A DNA stretch of 64,000 nucleotides from Pseudomonas asiatica (GCF_040214835.1 NZ_CP157874.1:4344001-4408000), one strand, 5' to 3'; numbered from the stretch's first letter, positions 50,131 to 59,520 are shown. The notes: generated by a model from the letters alone, not told the origin. Numbers and translations are program-made.

Positions 50131-50193
50131 GGCGGCCTTCTTTGTTGTCATAGAGCTGTGTCTACTATTTGTATAACGACTATAGGGCACTGT

Positions 50194-50208
50194 TAGACAA
50201 TATGTCTA
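50194..50208. promoter_or_regulatory. Candidate GntR/FCD operator
   Basis: TAGACAATATGTCTA has 6-base arms (TAGACA/TGTCTA) around 3 bases. It lies 64 bases upstream of the regulator's ATG. Its size and symmetry suit FCD-type GntR regulators. A related GTCTAC half-site lies at 50160-50165. Confidence 0.55.
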
Positions 50209-50357
50209 CAGCATTTTCGATGAACGGTGAAATCTGTCTGGGCCTTTGTTTTCAGGGGGTCCAGCGGGTTCAAGGGTGAGATTAAACACCCCTTGGGGCT
50301 GCATTGCCAAACCGGGCAGAAAATTATCCATATCAGACAAATGGGCAAAATTTGCCG

Positions 50358-50452
50358 GCCCTTTCGCGGGTAAACCCGCTCCCACAGGATCACCACAGGA
50401 CTTGAGCACAGTGGTACCCCTGTGGGAGCGGGTTTACCCGCGAAAGGGCCGG
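50358..50452. repeat. Inverted REP pair
   Basis: CCGGCCCTTTCGCGGGTAAA and its inverse, in the 379-base gap between the GntR gene and the permease gene. The rest of this gap holds the GntR operator and the permease terminator. Confidence 0.8.
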
Positions 50453-50458
50453 CACAAA

Positions 50459-50486
50459 CAAAAAAGCCACCTGCAGGCAGGTGGCT
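50459..50486 (-). terminator. Rho-independent terminator of the amino-acid permease gene
   Basis: A perfect hairpin, AGCCACCTGC-AG-GCAGGTGGCT (50465-50486), followed on the minus strand by six T. It lies 23 bases after the permease stop. Confidence 0.9.
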
Positions 50487-50509
50487 CTCTTCCATTCACA
50501 CAAATTTCT

Positions 50510-51907
50510 TCACGCGGTTGCCAAGGCCTCCCGCCGCGCATGCCGCTTGCTGGTAATCACCCCCAGCACCAGGATCACCAGGGCCAGCGCCAGGGTCAGC
50601 GATACCTCCATGCGGTGCTTGGGCATGACGAACATGGTGCCGAGGGCAAAGATGATGAAACCGATCACCGCATAGGTCAGCCATGGGTACAGCCACATGC
50701 GGAAGGCAATCTCGACATTCTGCCGCTGCAGGATGGCGCGCATGCGCAGTTGCGAGAAGGCAATCGCCAGGTACACCAGCAACGCGATCGACCCGGAACT
50801 GGCCAGCAGGAAGGCAAACACCTCGGCCGGGGCGAAGTAGTTGACGATGGTCGCCAGCATGCCGATCAGCGTGCTGCCGATCACCGCCGCACGTGGCACG
50901 CCCACCTTCGAGGTGCGCTGGATGAAGCCTGGCGCATCACCGCGCTTGCTCAGCGAGTAGAGCATCCGCGACGAAATGTAGATCGACGAGTTCAGGCAGC
51001 TGGCCACCGCCACCAGTACCACGATGTCCACCAGTTGCTTGGCGTAAGGAATGTTCATGATTTCCAGCGCCCGCTGGTACGAACCCTGTACCGGCAGCAG
51101 CGGGTCGTTCCACGCCACCACCGAGATGATCACGAAGATCGACAGCAGGTAGAACACGCTGATGCGCCAGATCACCGAACGGGTGGCCTTGGCGATGTTG
51201 CGCGCCGGGTCTTTCGATTCGGAGGCGGCGATGGTGACCGCTTCGGTGCCCAGGTAGCTGAACATGGTGGTCAGCAAGGCACCGATGATCGCGGTCCAGC
51301 CATTGGGCATGAAGCCGCCCTGCTGCTCCAGCAGAAGTGGCAGGCCACTGACTTCACGCCCCGGCAATACGCCAGCCAGGGCTGCGGCGCCCAGGGCGAT
51401 GAAGGCGACGATGGCGATGACCTTGAGCATGGCGAACCAGAACTCGAACTCGCCGTACTTGGCCACGCTGAACAGGTTGGTGGCGGTCAGCAGCACGGTC
51501 ATGCTAAGGGCGAAGAACCAGGCATCGATGTGCGGGAACCAGTTGTTGAGCACCACGCCGGCGGCAATGGCTTCGATGGGAATCACCAGCACCCAGAACC
51601 ACCAGTACAGCCAGCCGATGGTAAAGCCGGCCCAGCGGCCGATGGCGCGGTCTGCGTAGGTGGAGAACGAGCCGGTATCGGGGCTGGCGACGGCCATTTC
51701 CCCGAGCATGCGCATCACCAGCACCACCAGCGCGCCGGCCAGTGCATAGGCGACGATGGCTGAAGGGCCGGCCGCCGCAATGGCGTGCCCGGAGCCGATG
51801 AACAACCCGGCACCGATCACCCCGGCGATGGAGAGCATGGTCACATGGCGTTGCTTGAAGCCTTGCGCCAGCTGATTGCTGGCGCCACTCGCGCTTGTCA
51901 TTGTCAT
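50510..51907 (-). CDS. Amino-acid permease, APC family (GabP/AAT type)
   Basis: A 465-residue twelve-span transporter. The family signature is at the N-terminus (KQRHVTMLSIAGVIGAGLFIGSG cannot be given in full; key residues GVIGAGLF), then GFTIGWLYWWFWVLVIP and SYLGTEAVTIAASES. It is a proton-coupled importer related to the GABA/aromatic amino-acid permeases. Two ATG codons 6 bases apart (51907, 51901) both have usable AGG sites; I kept the longer. Its own terminator separates it from the downstream GntR cluster. It may still bring in the same or a related amine. Confidence 0.9.
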   Translation of the reverse strand: MTMTSASGASNQLAQGFKQRHVTMLSIAGVIGAGLFIGSGHAIAAAGPSAIVAYALAGALVVLVMRMLGEMAVASPDTGSFSTYADRAIGRWAGFTIGWLYWWFWVLVIPIEAIAAGVVLNNWFPHIDAWFFALSMTVLLTATNLFSVAKYGEFEFWFAMLKVIAIVAFIALGAAALAGVLPGREVSGLPLLLEQQGGFMPNGWTAIIGALLTTMFSYLGTEAVTIAASESKDPARNIAKATRSVIWRISVFYLLSIFVIISVVAWNDPLLPVQGSYQRALEIMNIPYAKQLVDIVVLVAVASCLNSSIYISSRMLYSLSKRGDAPGFIQRTSKVGVPRAAVIGSTLIGMLATIVNYFAPAEVFAFLLASSGSIALLVYLAIAFSQLRMRAILQRQNVEIAFRMWLYPWLTYAVIGFIIFALGTMFVMPKHRMEVSLTLALALVILVLGVITSKRHARREALATA

Positions 51908-52012
51908 CCTGATCCCTGCTTTTGTTTTCTTTGTGGGGGGACGTGAAGCTCCTGGATCGAAACCCAGCGTGGATGAGCTTCGCGCCCGGTCACGGTACGC
52001 CAGCGAGGGGGC

Positions 52013-52046
52013 GGTCAAGTTGACTGGATCCGCCACGGACTTGACC
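52013..52046. promoter_or_regulatory. Inverted repeat in the divergent permease/DUF2892 region
   Basis: GGTCAAGT (52013-52020) and ACTTGACC (52039-52046) form 8-base perfect arms around 18 bases. It lies about 105 bases upstream of the permease start and 135 bases upstream of the DUF2892 gene. It could be an operator or overlap a -35 element (TTGACC). No further features are seen in this 273-base gap. Confidence 0.35.
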
Positions 52047-52180
52047 ATAAGTGACATCGGTTCCTTTGAAAGGCGCATGGCAGAGCCTTCTATGCGACAG
52101 GGGATGTCGTTCGGCATACCGAGTGAACGATGACGGCGGCCAGCGGGTCAGCTGCTTACACTTCACGAGGAGGCCTTGCC

Positions 52181-52522
52181 ATGCTCGATATCCATTCCGC
52201 GACGGCATCGTCGCAGCACAATGTTCATGGGCTGGAACGGGTCAGCTCGCTGGCCGGGGGGGCGCTGATGTTCAGCAAGGGGATGCGCCATGGCGGCCTG
52301 GTCGGCTTGCTGCAGATGGTGGTGGGAGGTTTGGCGGTGGCCCGCGGTGTCAGCGGGCATTGCTCGACCAAGGCCTGGTGGCAGCGGCATCGCCAGGAAT
52401 ACCAGCGGCTGCGTGCGGACATCGAGCGCAGTGCGGCGGAGCTGGAGGCGTTGCGGGCCAGTGCCGACGCGGCGACGCAGGGGGTGACGGTGACCGGGAA
52501 GGATCCGTTGGCTGGCAGTTGA
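52181..52522 (+). CDS. DUF2892-type (YgaP-like) small membrane protein
   Basis: A 113-residue protein with Gly-rich hydrophobic helices (LAGGALMFSKG; GGLVGLLQMVVGGLAVARGV), as in the DUF2892 inner-membrane family, then a charged helical tail (RQEYQRLRADIERSAAEL) that may form a coiled coil. AGGAGG eight bases upstream fixes the ATG at 52181. Function is unknown. REP elements follow it. Confidence 0.75.
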   Translation: MLDIHSATASSQHNVHGLERVSSLAGGALMFSKGMRHGGLVGLLQMVVGGLAVARGVSGHCSTKAWWQRHRQEYQRLRADIERSAAELEALRASADAATQGVTVTGKDPLAGS

Positions 52523-52537
52523 GTTTTGCACTGCCTG

Positions 52538-52748
52538 TGCCGGCCTCTTCGCGGGTGAACCCGCTCCCACAGGGACGGCACCGTCTTGAGGGCAGTACAT
52601 TACCTGTAGGAGCAGCCTTGTGCTTCGAAAGGGCCAGTATGATCAAAGAGGGTCTGTGGCTGTAATTGCCTCTTCGCAGCACAAGGCTGCTCCTACAGGG
52701 CAACGAGAAACCTGTGGGAGCGGGTTCACCCGCGAAGAGGCCGGTACG
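52538..52748. repeat. Cluster of four REP-type elements
   Basis: Two REPs of the CTCTTCGCGGGTGAACCCG type at 52541-52574 and 52710-52743 (inverted) enclose two of the GGAGCAGCCTTGTGCTTCGA / CGCAGCACAAGGCTGCTCC type. The result is a nested inverted structure between the convergent DUF2892 and peptidase-like genes. Confidence 0.75.
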
Positions 52749-52762
52749 GGCGAAAGAGGTGC

Positions 52763-53971
52763 TCAGCGCAACGCCTTGCTCTGCAACACCTCGGAGCGCC
52801 GCCCCAGCACGTTCTCGCTGATCTGTATGAAGTCTTCGGTGCTGACGCTGGGCAGGCGCATCAGCCCGCGCGCCACATCGTCCAGCGAGCGTTTGGCCTG
52901 GGTGTGGATGCGGATTTCCTTGTCCAGCGCCTGCAGCAACATCACCCCCCGCGCCACCTGCGCCGGGGTGGCATGCTCGCCCTTGAGCCGGGTGACCTTG
53001 GCGCCCTGCTTGCTCAGGCGCGCCTGCCAGGCCTGGTAACGGTCGTCACTCACCCCGCCCGAGCGGCGCAGCAACTCGCTGGCGTAGTAGTCGGTCAGGC
53101 TTTCCACCAGCCAGTCACTGCCGTCACGCCCATGGATCTGCGCAAACAGTTGCACCACTTCGCGCAGCAACGGGCTGCTGCCGTTCTCGCTGACCATAGG
53201 CCGGGCACTGTGCAGGTACAACGAGCCCTGCGCGGCCATCGCCCCGCGCCACATGCCGTCGCGGGCACCGACCAACAGCAGCTTCGGCGGGTTGCGCGGG
53301 AACACCGCCTGCAATTGCGGCCAGACAAAGGTCAGCATGGTCAGGTTGTCCATGCGCCGCATACCCTGCCCCACCGGTGCGGCCACGGTGACGTCGGTTT
53401 CGCCCAGGCGGGCGCGGCGGCTACCCAGGTCGCCGGCGAGCATCCAGCCGGTAGGGCGGTCGAACAGGCGCGAAACGTTGTCGATGCGGAACTTGTCCTT
53501 GCCGATGCGCGGCCAGGAAGTCTCGATGCTCTTCCAGCCTTCGGGCAGGTCGAACGCCAGCCGCGCCACCAGCTCGGTGCCATCCTGCTGGTCGAGGCGC
53601 GCAGGCGGTACCAGCTGGTCGCCGAGGAACAGCGCCCAATGCGGGGTGATGCGCGACGAATAGGCGCCGCTGCCGCGTTTCTGGTCCAGCTGCACGCGGT
53701 AGCTGAGGCTGGTCTTGCCGGCCGCCGGTTGCCACACGCCGCGCTGGCCCTGCAGTTGCCATTGGCCATCAGCCTGGAAGCCGCTGTAGGCCCCGGCCTT
53801 GCCCAGGTCGAAGTCCAGGCTGCGCACGGCACTGCCTTCGGCCAAGGTGAGGCGGACCTCCGCCTGGCCACTGGCCGGCAACAGGCGCACCTGGTAGTCG
53901 AGGTCGACCTTTTTCGCCCAGGCCGGCGAACTGGCCATCAGGCCAAACAGCAACAACAGCTGGCAACGCAT
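52763..53971 (-). CDS. Secreted M61/M1-like peptidase homologue lacking the HEXXH site
   Basis: A 402-residue protein with a signal peptide (MRCQLLLLFGLMASSPAWA). The N-terminal beta-rich half (VDLDYQVRLLPASGQAEVRL) and the C-terminal helical half resemble M61 glycyl-aminopeptidases. WLVESLTDYYASELLRRSG lines up with the family's 'W..EG.T.YY...LL.R.G' segment. The expected zinc site HEXXH is REVVQ here (in LLREVVQLFAQIHG), so both zinc histidines are missing. It is probably a non-catalytic periplasmic relative. It lies next to ycgN on the same strand. Confidence 0.75.
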   Translation of the reverse strand: MRCQLLLLFGLMASSPAWAKKVDLDYQVRLLPASGQAEVRLTLAEGSAVRSLDFDLGKAGAYSGFQADGQWQLQGQRGVWQPAAGKTSLSYRVQLDQKRGSGAYSSRITPHWALFLGDQLVPPARLDQQDGTELVARLAFDLPEGWKSIETSWPRIGKDKFRIDNVSRLFDRPTGWMLAGDLGSRRARLGETDVTVAAPVGQGMRRMDNLTMLTFVWPQLQAVFPRNPPKLLLVGARDGMWRGAMAAQGSLYLHSARPMVSENGSSPLLREVVQLFAQIHGRDGSDWLVESLTDYYASELLRRSGGVSDDRYQAWQARLSKQGAKVTRLKGEHATPAQVARGVMLLQALDKEIRIHTQAKRSLDDVARGLMRLPSVSTEDFIQISENVLGRRSEVLQSKALR

Positions 53972-54012
53972 ACAGAAACTCCTTGTTTCCCCGTGGCAGC
54001 GGGCCGCGCCGG

Positions 54013-54462
54013 TCAGCTGGCGCGGAAGATCAGGTGGTCTTCCCAGTCGTCTTCGTGCACATCGTGTTCACTGAGCATGCGCCCCGACTGGGAAATGCGC
54101 TGTTCATGGACCTGCTGGCGATCGCCGCAGACCAGGTGGTGCCAGGCCGGCAGGTCCTTGCCCTCACTGACCAGGCGGTAGCCGCAGGTGCTCGGCAGCC
54201 ACTTGAACTGGTCGGCCTTGCCCGGGGTGAGCTGGATGCAGTCAGGTACCTGGGCGAAGCGGTTGGGGTAATCGCTGCACTGGCAGGTGTGCAGATCCAG
54301 CAGTTTGCAGGCGATGCGCGTGTAATAGACGCTGTTGTCGTCCTCGTCCTCGAGCTTTTGCAGGCAGCACAGGCCGCAGCCGTCGCACAGCGACTCCCAC
54401 TCTTGCGGGCTGAGTTGTTCGAGGGTCTTGCGCCGCCAGAACGGCGCGTTTTCAGCGATCAT
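54013..54462 (-). CDS. ycgN: YcgN family (UPF0260) Cys-cluster protein
   Basis: A 149-residue protein with the UPF0260/YkgJ-like cysteine pattern: [34 protein letters not shown] and CGYRL, which probably binds zinc or an Fe-S cluster. No enzymatic role is established. I chose the start MIAENAPFW (AGGAA about nine bases upstream), which gives the family's usual length; an ATG six codons earlier is possible. It is 41 bases upstream of the peptidase-like gene. Confidence 0.9.
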   Translation of the reverse strand: MIAENAPFWRRKTLEQLSPQEWESLCDGCGLCCLQKLEDEDDNSVYYTRIACKLLDLHTCQCSDYPNRFAQVPDCIQLTPGKADQFKWLPSTCGYRLVSEGKDLPAWHHLVCGDRQQVHEQRISQSGRMLSEHDVHEDDWEDHLIFRAS

Positions 54463-54606
54463 GACACGGGTTTCCTGCATTCATCGTGGGGCCACGGCGC
54501 GCGGCGGCGCCAGTCTAGAGCCTGGCCTTCGGCAAAGCCAGACCGCTTGTCAGTCGCGACGCAACGCAGTAGCGTGCGCGTTTCCCGTCCTTTTGCAGGA
54601 GCCGCC

Positions 54607-55200
54607 ATGAGCGCCACCCCCCGCATTGCCGATTACGCCATCAACGAGCAGTTCATCAACCGCTGGTCGCCACGTGCCTTCACCGCCGAGCCGATCAGCG
54701 AAGAGACCCTGCTGAGCTTCCTCGAAGCCGCACGCTGGGCACCGTCGGCGTACAACTCGCAGCCTTGGCGCTTCCTGTATGCCCGCCGCGACACGCCGAA
54801 CTGGGAGCGCTACCTGAACCTGCTGGTGCCGTTCAACCGCAGCTGGGCGCAACAGGCTTCGGCGCTGGTGCTGGTCATTTCCAAGACCACCTTCGCGGCA
54901 CCCGGCGCCACTGAAGAAAAGCCGGCGCTGTGGCACACCTTCGACACAGGTTCCGCCTGGGGGCACCTGGCCCTGCAAGCCAGCATCAGCGGCTGGCACA
55001 CCCATGGCATGGCCGGTTTCGACCAGGAACTGGCGCGTCAGGAGTTGAAGGTTCCGGAAGGCTACGTGCTGCATGCCATGGTGGCGATTGGCAAGCTGGG
55101 TGACAAGGCCAGCCTGGACGAAGCCCTGCAGGCGCGGGAAGTACCGAGCCCGCGCAAGCCACTGAGCGAGCTGGCTGCCGAGGGTGATTTCAGCCTGTAA
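54607..55200 (+). CDS. Nitroreductase family protein
   Basis: A 197-residue FMN-dependent reductase of the nitroreductase superfamily. Typical motifs are INRWSPRAF, EAARWAPSAYNSQPWRF (FMN binding) and GSAWGHLALQASISG; the C-terminal GKLGD is the usual last strand. It likely uses NAD(P)H to reduce quinones or nitro compounds; the natural substrate is unknown. GGAG precedes the ATG at 54607. It is divergent from ycgN. Confidence 0.92.
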   Translation: MSATPRIADYAINEQFINRWSPRAFTAEPISEETLLSFLEAARWAPSAYNSQPWRFLYARRDTPNWERYLNLLVPFNRSWAQQASALVLVISKTTFAAPGATEEKPALWHTFDTGSAWGHLALQASISGWHTHGMAGFDQELARQELKVPEGYVLHAMVAIGKLGDKASLDEALQAREVPSPRKPLSELAAEGDFSL

Positions 55201-55217
55201 GCCTTGCATTGGCTGTA

Positions 55218-55318
55218 CCGGCCTCTTCGCGGGCTCGCCCGCTCCCACAGGTACAACACACCCTTCGAGGGCGGCGCAATACCTGTGGGAGCGGGCAAGC
55301 CCGCGAAAAGGCCAGCAC
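55218..55318. repeat. Inverted REP pair between convergent genes
   Basis: CCGGCCTCTTCGCGGGCTCG and GGAGCGGGCAAGCCCGCGAA lie about 45 bases apart, between the nitroreductase gene and the hydroxyacid dehydrogenase gene. Confidence 0.8.
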
Positions 55319-55331
55319 AGGCACTACAAAA

Positions 55332-56264
55332 TCAATAGCCCCGGGCGAAGTCCACTTCACCTCGCAACCCCTGCCCCGCCACATACGCCCGCACATTCTC
55401 GACAAACAACCGCACCATCGCCGCCGGCGAGGTGGGCGCCGAGCTGTGCCCGGTCAGCAGCAAGCCCCACGCCGTCCAGAACGGGTGTTGCCTGGGCAAC
55501 GGCTCCTGCCGGCAGACATCGATCACCGCCCCAGCCAGGTGCCCTTCCTTCAGCGCCTCGACCAGGTCAGCGTCGACCACCGCCGCCCCACGCCCGGCAT
55601 TGATGAACAGCGCCGTGGGCTGGAAGCACTTGAACAGTGCCGCGTCATACAGGTCGTGGGTGGCCGGGGTATCCGGCAGCAGGTTGAGCACGTAGTCGAC
55701 CTGGCCAACCATGCGCGGCAGGTCGGCCAACGCCGCGACCTCGACGAACGGCGCCTGCTCGCGGGCGCTGCTGGCAACGCCATACAGCACCACGCCAAAC
55801 GCCTGCAGGAACTCGGCCACCCGCTGGCCAATGTCGCCAGTGCCGACGATCAGCACCTTGCGGCCTTCCAGGGTACGCCCCGGGCGGTCGTCCCAACGCC
55901 GCTCGACCTGGCTGACCAGGCGCGACAGCACCTCGCGCTCATGGCCGAGCATGTAGGTGAGCATGTACTCAGCCATCACCTGGCCAAAGATGCCCACGGC
56001 GCGGGTCAGGCGATAGTCGCGCGGCAGGCCCTCGGCCAGCAGCGGGGTGATACCGGCCCAGGTGGACTGCATCCAGACCGGCTTGTGGCCCTGGCGCAGC
56101 AGGCTTGCCAGCAGGTCCGGCTGGCCCAGCCACACCGGGCACTGTGGCGCCTGGCCGGCCAGTTCGGCGGAGTCGCCGCTGGTCAGGATCTCCAGCTCTG
56201 GCGCGGCTGCGCGCAAAATCTCGGCGTATCGAGCATGATCATGCTCAGCAATCAGTACTCGCAT
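55332..56264 (-). CDS. D-isomer 2-hydroxyacid dehydrogenase (GhrA-like)
   Basis: A 310-residue NAD(P)H-dependent enzyme of the glyoxylate/hydroxypyruvate reductase group. The nucleotide-binding motif VGTGDIGQRVAEFL lies mid-protein, NLLPDTPATHDLYD follows, and INAGRGAAVVDADLVEAL is the family signature. GHSSAP near the end supplies the catalytic His region. It starts 2 bases after the ycgL stop and is therefore the last gene of the rnd-ycgL-dehydrogenase operon. Confidence 0.9.
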   Translation of the reverse strand: MRVLIAEHDHARYAEILRAAAPELEILTSGDSAELAGQAPQCPVWLGQPDLLASLLRQGHKPVWMQSTWAGITPLLAEGLPRDYRLTRAVGIFGQVMAEYMLTYMLGHEREVLSRLVSQVERRWDDRPGRTLEGRKVLIVGTGDIGQRVAEFLQAFGVVLYGVASSAREQAPFVEVAALADLPRMVGQVDYVLNLLPDTPATHDLYDAALFKCFQPTALFINAGRGAAVVDADLVEALKEGHLAGAVIDVCRQEPLPRQHPFWTAWGLLLTGHSSAPTSPAAMVRLFVENVRAYVAGQGLRGEVDFARGY

Positions 56265-56266
56265 GA

Positions 56267-56560
56267 TCAGGCAGGGTCGTTACGGCGCAGCAACTCTTCG
56301 GGCAGATGCTCGATGTAGTCGTCTTCCGGCGGCGGCATCTGCAGGTGGTAACCCTGGTTGTCGAGGTTTTCCAGCACCTTGGCGATATCCTCGCGGGCCA
56401 GCTTGCGCTCGGGGGTAAGCACCAGGTCGAAGGCGTGCACGGGGGTGCCGAAGAACGGCAGCAGGCCTTCGGGCACGCGCTCCAGGCCGTCGGCCTTGAG
56501 CACGTACAGGTACATTTCGTTCTTGCGGGGGCTCTTGTAGATAGAGCAAATGCGTTTCAT
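56267..56560 (-). CDS. ycgL: YcgL family protein
   Basis: A 97-residue protein typical of the YcgL family ([54 protein letters not shown]). It is a small conserved protein in gamma-proteobacteria, often next to rnd. Its ATG overlaps the rnd stop (ATGA), implying coupled translation. Its biochemical role is not known. Confidence 0.93.
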   Translation of the reverse strand: MKRICSIYKSPRKNEMYLYVLKADGLERVPEGLLPFFGTPVHAFDLVLTPERKLAREDIAKVLENLDNQGYHLQMPPPEDDYIEHLPEELLRRNDPA

Positions 56561-57690
56561 CGGGTCTCTCCGGCGCCTGCCAGGCTGTCCAGCAGGGCCT
56601 GGCCCATGCGCTCACGGCGCCAGCCGCGCAGCGAATCGGGCAATTGATAGGGGCCATTGGGGTAGCCGCTCTTGAGCAGCGCTTCCAGGGCTTTCTTGCG
56701 CAGCATCAGCTCGGGGGCAATGCCCAGGCGCTCACCTTCGGCCTGGCCGATGGCACGCAGCTGCTTGAGGATGCCGCTGGCCTCGATCGGCAAAGGCTCG
56801 GGCAAGGCCTGTGGCCATTGCTCGGCTGGCAAGCTGGCGGCACGCTTGATCAGCTGGATGAGGAACTCACCGTCCTGACGAATGGTGCGCGGATGCATCT
56901 CGTCGATCTTGGCCAGCGCCGACAGGTTGTTCGGCTGGCTCTTGGCCATGGGCCACAGCGAGTGCTCCTTGAGAATGCGGTTGCGCGGCACGTCGCGGTT
57001 GCGCGCTTCACGCTCGCGCCAGGCGCACAGCTCACGCAGCACTGCCAGTTGCTGGGGGGCCAGCTTCCAGGCCAGCTTGACGTCGCGGTACAGGCTTTCG
57101 GGCTCGACTTCGCGGCGCAATGCGGCCACCAGCTCGGCGCCGTCCTCCAGCACCCAGGCGTACTTGTCGTCACTCAGGCGCGGGCGCAACACGGTGAACA
57201 GCTCGGCCAGGTGCACGGCATCCTCGGCGGCATAGCTGACCTGGGTTTCCGAGAGCGGGCGCTGCAGCCAGTCGGAACGGGTTTCGCCCTTGGGCAGGTC
57301 GATCCCCAGCACTTCCTGCACCAGGCGCGAATAGCCCATGGAGAAGCCCAGGTTCAGGTAGCCGGCGGCCAGTTGGGTGTCGAACAGCGGCTGTGGCAGC
57401 TTGCCGGTCAGGCGCAGCAGCACTTCGAGGTCTTCGCTGCAGGCGTGCAGCACCTTGACCACGCCGCTGTCATCCAGCAGTTCGGCCAGGGGTTGCCAGT
57501 TGCCGATCAGCAACGGGTCGATCAGGAAGGCACGCTGGCCATCGCCGATCTGGATCAGCCCGGCTTTCGGGTAGAAGGTGTCGACCCGCATGAATTCGGT
57601 GTCGACGGCGACAAAGGGCAGCTGATGCCAGTCGCGGCAGTGTTCGGCCAGGCTCTGGTCGTCACGGATCCAGTGTATTTCGATGGCCAC
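56557..57690 (-). CDS. rnd: Ribonuclease D
   Basis: A 377-residue 3'-5' exoribonuclease for tRNA 3' trimming. DEDD-type metal residues are visible: Asp and Glu in VAVDTEFMR, Asp in [11 protein letters not shown], and Tyr/Asp in [14 protein letters not shown]. An HRDC domain occupies about residues 205-285 ([20 protein letters not shown]). Length matches RNase D. It is the first gene of the operon with ycgL and the hydroxyacid dehydrogenase. Confidence 0.95.
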   Translation of the reverse strand: MAIEIHWIRDDQSLAEHCRDWHQLPFVAVDTEFMRVDTFYPKAGLIQIGDGQRAFLIDPLLIGNWQPLAELLDDSGVVKVLHACSEDLEVLLRLTGKLPQPLFDTQLAAGYLNLGFSMGYSRLVQEVLGIDLPKGETRSDWLQRPLSETQVSYAAEDAVHLAELFTVLRPRLSDDKYAWVLEDGAELVAALRREVEPESLYRDVKLAWKLAPQQLAVLRELCAWREREARNRDVPRNRILKEHSLWPMAKSQPNNLSALAKIDEMHPRTIRQDGEFLIQLIKRAASLPAEQWPQALPEPLPIEASGILKQLRAIGQAEGERLGIAPELMLRKKALEALLKSGYPNGPYQLPDSLRGWRRERMGQALLDSLAGAGETR

Positions 57691-57846
57691 GAGGCTCTCC
57701 CACTAACATTGGCGCGCAGTATATACGGCGCGGGCACTGCTGGTGAAACCCGGGCCATCCTTGATATCGATCAGCGGTGCTGTTGGCGTGTGCAGGCAGC
57801 AGCAACTCTCGTGCGCAAAATCCGCAAGCTTCGCGCTCCCACAAAG

Positions 57847-57867
57847 ACCGCGCAAGCTAGCGGTTTT
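57847..57867 (-). terminator. Weak terminator-like hairpin after eptA
   Basis: ACCGC and GCGGT pair around an 8-base loop, with A/T runs on both sides. It lies just downstream of eptA in the 192-base gap before rnd; nothing else is seen in that gap. Confidence 0.4.
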
Positions 57868-57882
57868 TGAATGCGCTTTGCC

Positions 57883-59520
57883 TCAGCGCTTGGCCGCCAG
57901 CCATGGCCGGCAGCTGGCGAACATGTCCAGCGACTGCTGGTAGACCTCGGTGTGCACCTGCAACAGGCCGAGCATCGAGTGGAACAGGTTGTCCTGCGAC
58001 AGCGGTGCATCGCTGAGCTTGGCCAGGCAGTCGGTGTCGACGCCGAAGTCCTCCTTGTAGCTGTCGGAGAACCAGGTCAGCAGCGGCACGTGCTTCTGCT
58101 GCTCGGGGGCGATGGCGTAAGGCGTGCCGTGCAGGAACAGGTTGTACTCACCCAGCGACTCGCCATGGTCGGACAGGTAGATCATCGCCGTGTCGACCTT
58201 GTCCTGCTTGCTGCGCAGGGTGTCGATCAGCGAGGCCAGTACCTTGTCGGTATAGGCCAGGGTGTTGTCGTAGCCGTTGACGATTTCCTGTTCGCTGCAC
58301 TGGTCCAGCGCGTTGCTCTGGCACACCGGGGCAAAGCGCTGGTCGGCGCCGGGGTAGCGCTTGAAGTATTCAGGCCCGTGGCTGCCCATCTGGTGCAGCA
58401 CCAGCACGGTGTCCTTGTCGAGGTTGTCGATCAGCTCACCCAGGCCCTGCAGCAGGATCTGGTCATGGCATTCACCATCAGCGCACAACTGCGGGTCCTG
58501 GAGTTTGCTGACATCGATGAACTGCACGCGGTCGCAGGTGCCCTTGCAGCCCGACTGGTTGTCACGCCACTGCACCGCCAGGCCGGTACGCTGGAGGATG
58601 TCCAGCAACCCTTCGCGGTTCTTCGCCACGCGGGCATCGTAGTCCTTGCGCTTCATGCCAGAGAACATGCACGGCACCGAAACGGCGGTTTCCGTGCCGC
58701 AGGAGTGCACATCGGAGAACGCCAGCAGGCCCTGTTCCCTGGCAAGGTTCGGTGTGGTATCGCGGTTGTAGCCAAGCACGCCGAAGTGGTCTGCCCGCGC
58801 ACTTTCGCCCACCACCAGCACGGTCAGCGACTTGCGTTCGTGCTTTTGCCAGGCGGCATCACGCTTGGCATCTTCGCCATAATGCTGGAAGGGCCGCGAT
58901 GCGGTACCGACGCGCTCGCTGACATAACCGATGGAGGCACCCACGATATTGCTGGGGGTGAGCATCAGGCGCAGTTCGTGGTGGTTGCGAAACAGCGACG
59001 ACAGGCCCTGGTAGTTGACCAGTGCCACCGAGCCCAGGGCCACCACGCAGGCACCGCCAACCACCAGCTTGCCGAGCAGTTCACGGTGCCAGGCGCGATA
59101 GGCGATCGGCGCCTTCCACAACAGCACCGAAGGCACTACACCGAGGCCCAGGATATACAAGGCAAACTTCAACGAAAGCAGGTCACGCACTTCCGCCACG
59201 TTGGTTTCCGCGATATTGCGGAACATGCCCGCGTCAATAAGTACGCCGTACTGGCTCATGAAGTAAGCCACGCCCGCGCCGCTCATGAACAACACGACAA
59301 GTATTGGCTTCAATATATAACGGAAGGCGAACAACGTGAGGATCAGGTTGAACGCGAACAGCATCAGCACGGCAAACGCCAGGCTCAGCCAAAGCCCCGG
59401 AAAACCGGGCGGCACGACTTGTTCAAGATGCTGCCAGAGGAAGACATTGAAGCCGATCAGCAGGTAAAGGCTGGCCAGCAGCGTGACCCATTCAGTCCGC
59501 AGGGATTTGAAGTTGAGCAT
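57883..59520 (-). CDS. eptA: Lipid A phosphoethanolamine transferase
   Basis: A 545-residue inner-membrane enzyme. Five N-terminal spans lie in about residues 10-175, followed by a periplasmic alkaline-phosphatase-like domain. Zinc and nucleophile motifs are present: VVGESARADHFG, the Thr nucleophile in SCGTETAVSVPCMFSG, HQMGSHGPEYFKRYP and YLSDHGESLGE. It moves phosphoethanolamine from phosphatidylethanolamine to lipid A, which lowers surface charge and affinity for cationic peptides. ATG at 59520 is preferred to a TTG four codons earlier, although no strong ribosome site is visible. Confidence 0.93.
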   Translation of the reverse strand: MLNFKSLRTEWVTLLASLYLLIGFNVFLWQHLEQVVPPGFPGLWLSLAFAVLMLFAFNLILTLFAFRYILKPILVVLFMSGAGVAYFMSQYGVLIDAGMFRNIAETNVAEVRDLLSLKFALYILGLGVVPSVLLWKAPIAYRAWHRELLGKLVVGGACVVALGSVALVNYQGLSSLFRNHHELRLMLTPSNIVGASIGYVSERVGTASRPFQHYGEDAKRDAAWQKHERKSLTVLVVGESARADHFGVLGYNRDTTPNLAREQGLLAFSDVHSCGTETAVSVPCMFSGMKRKDYDARVAKNREGLLDILQRTGLAVQWRDNQSGCKGTCDRVQFIDVSKLQDPQLCADGECHDQILLQGLGELIDNLDKDTVLVLHQMGSHGPEYFKRYPGADQRFAPVCQSNALDQCSEQEIVNGYDNTLAYTDKVLASLIDTLRSKQDKVDTAMIYLSDHGESLGEYNLFLHGTPYAIAPEQQKHVPLLTWFSDSYKEDFGVDTDCLAKLSDAPLSQDNLFHSMLGLLQVHTEVYQQSLDMFASCRPWLAAKR

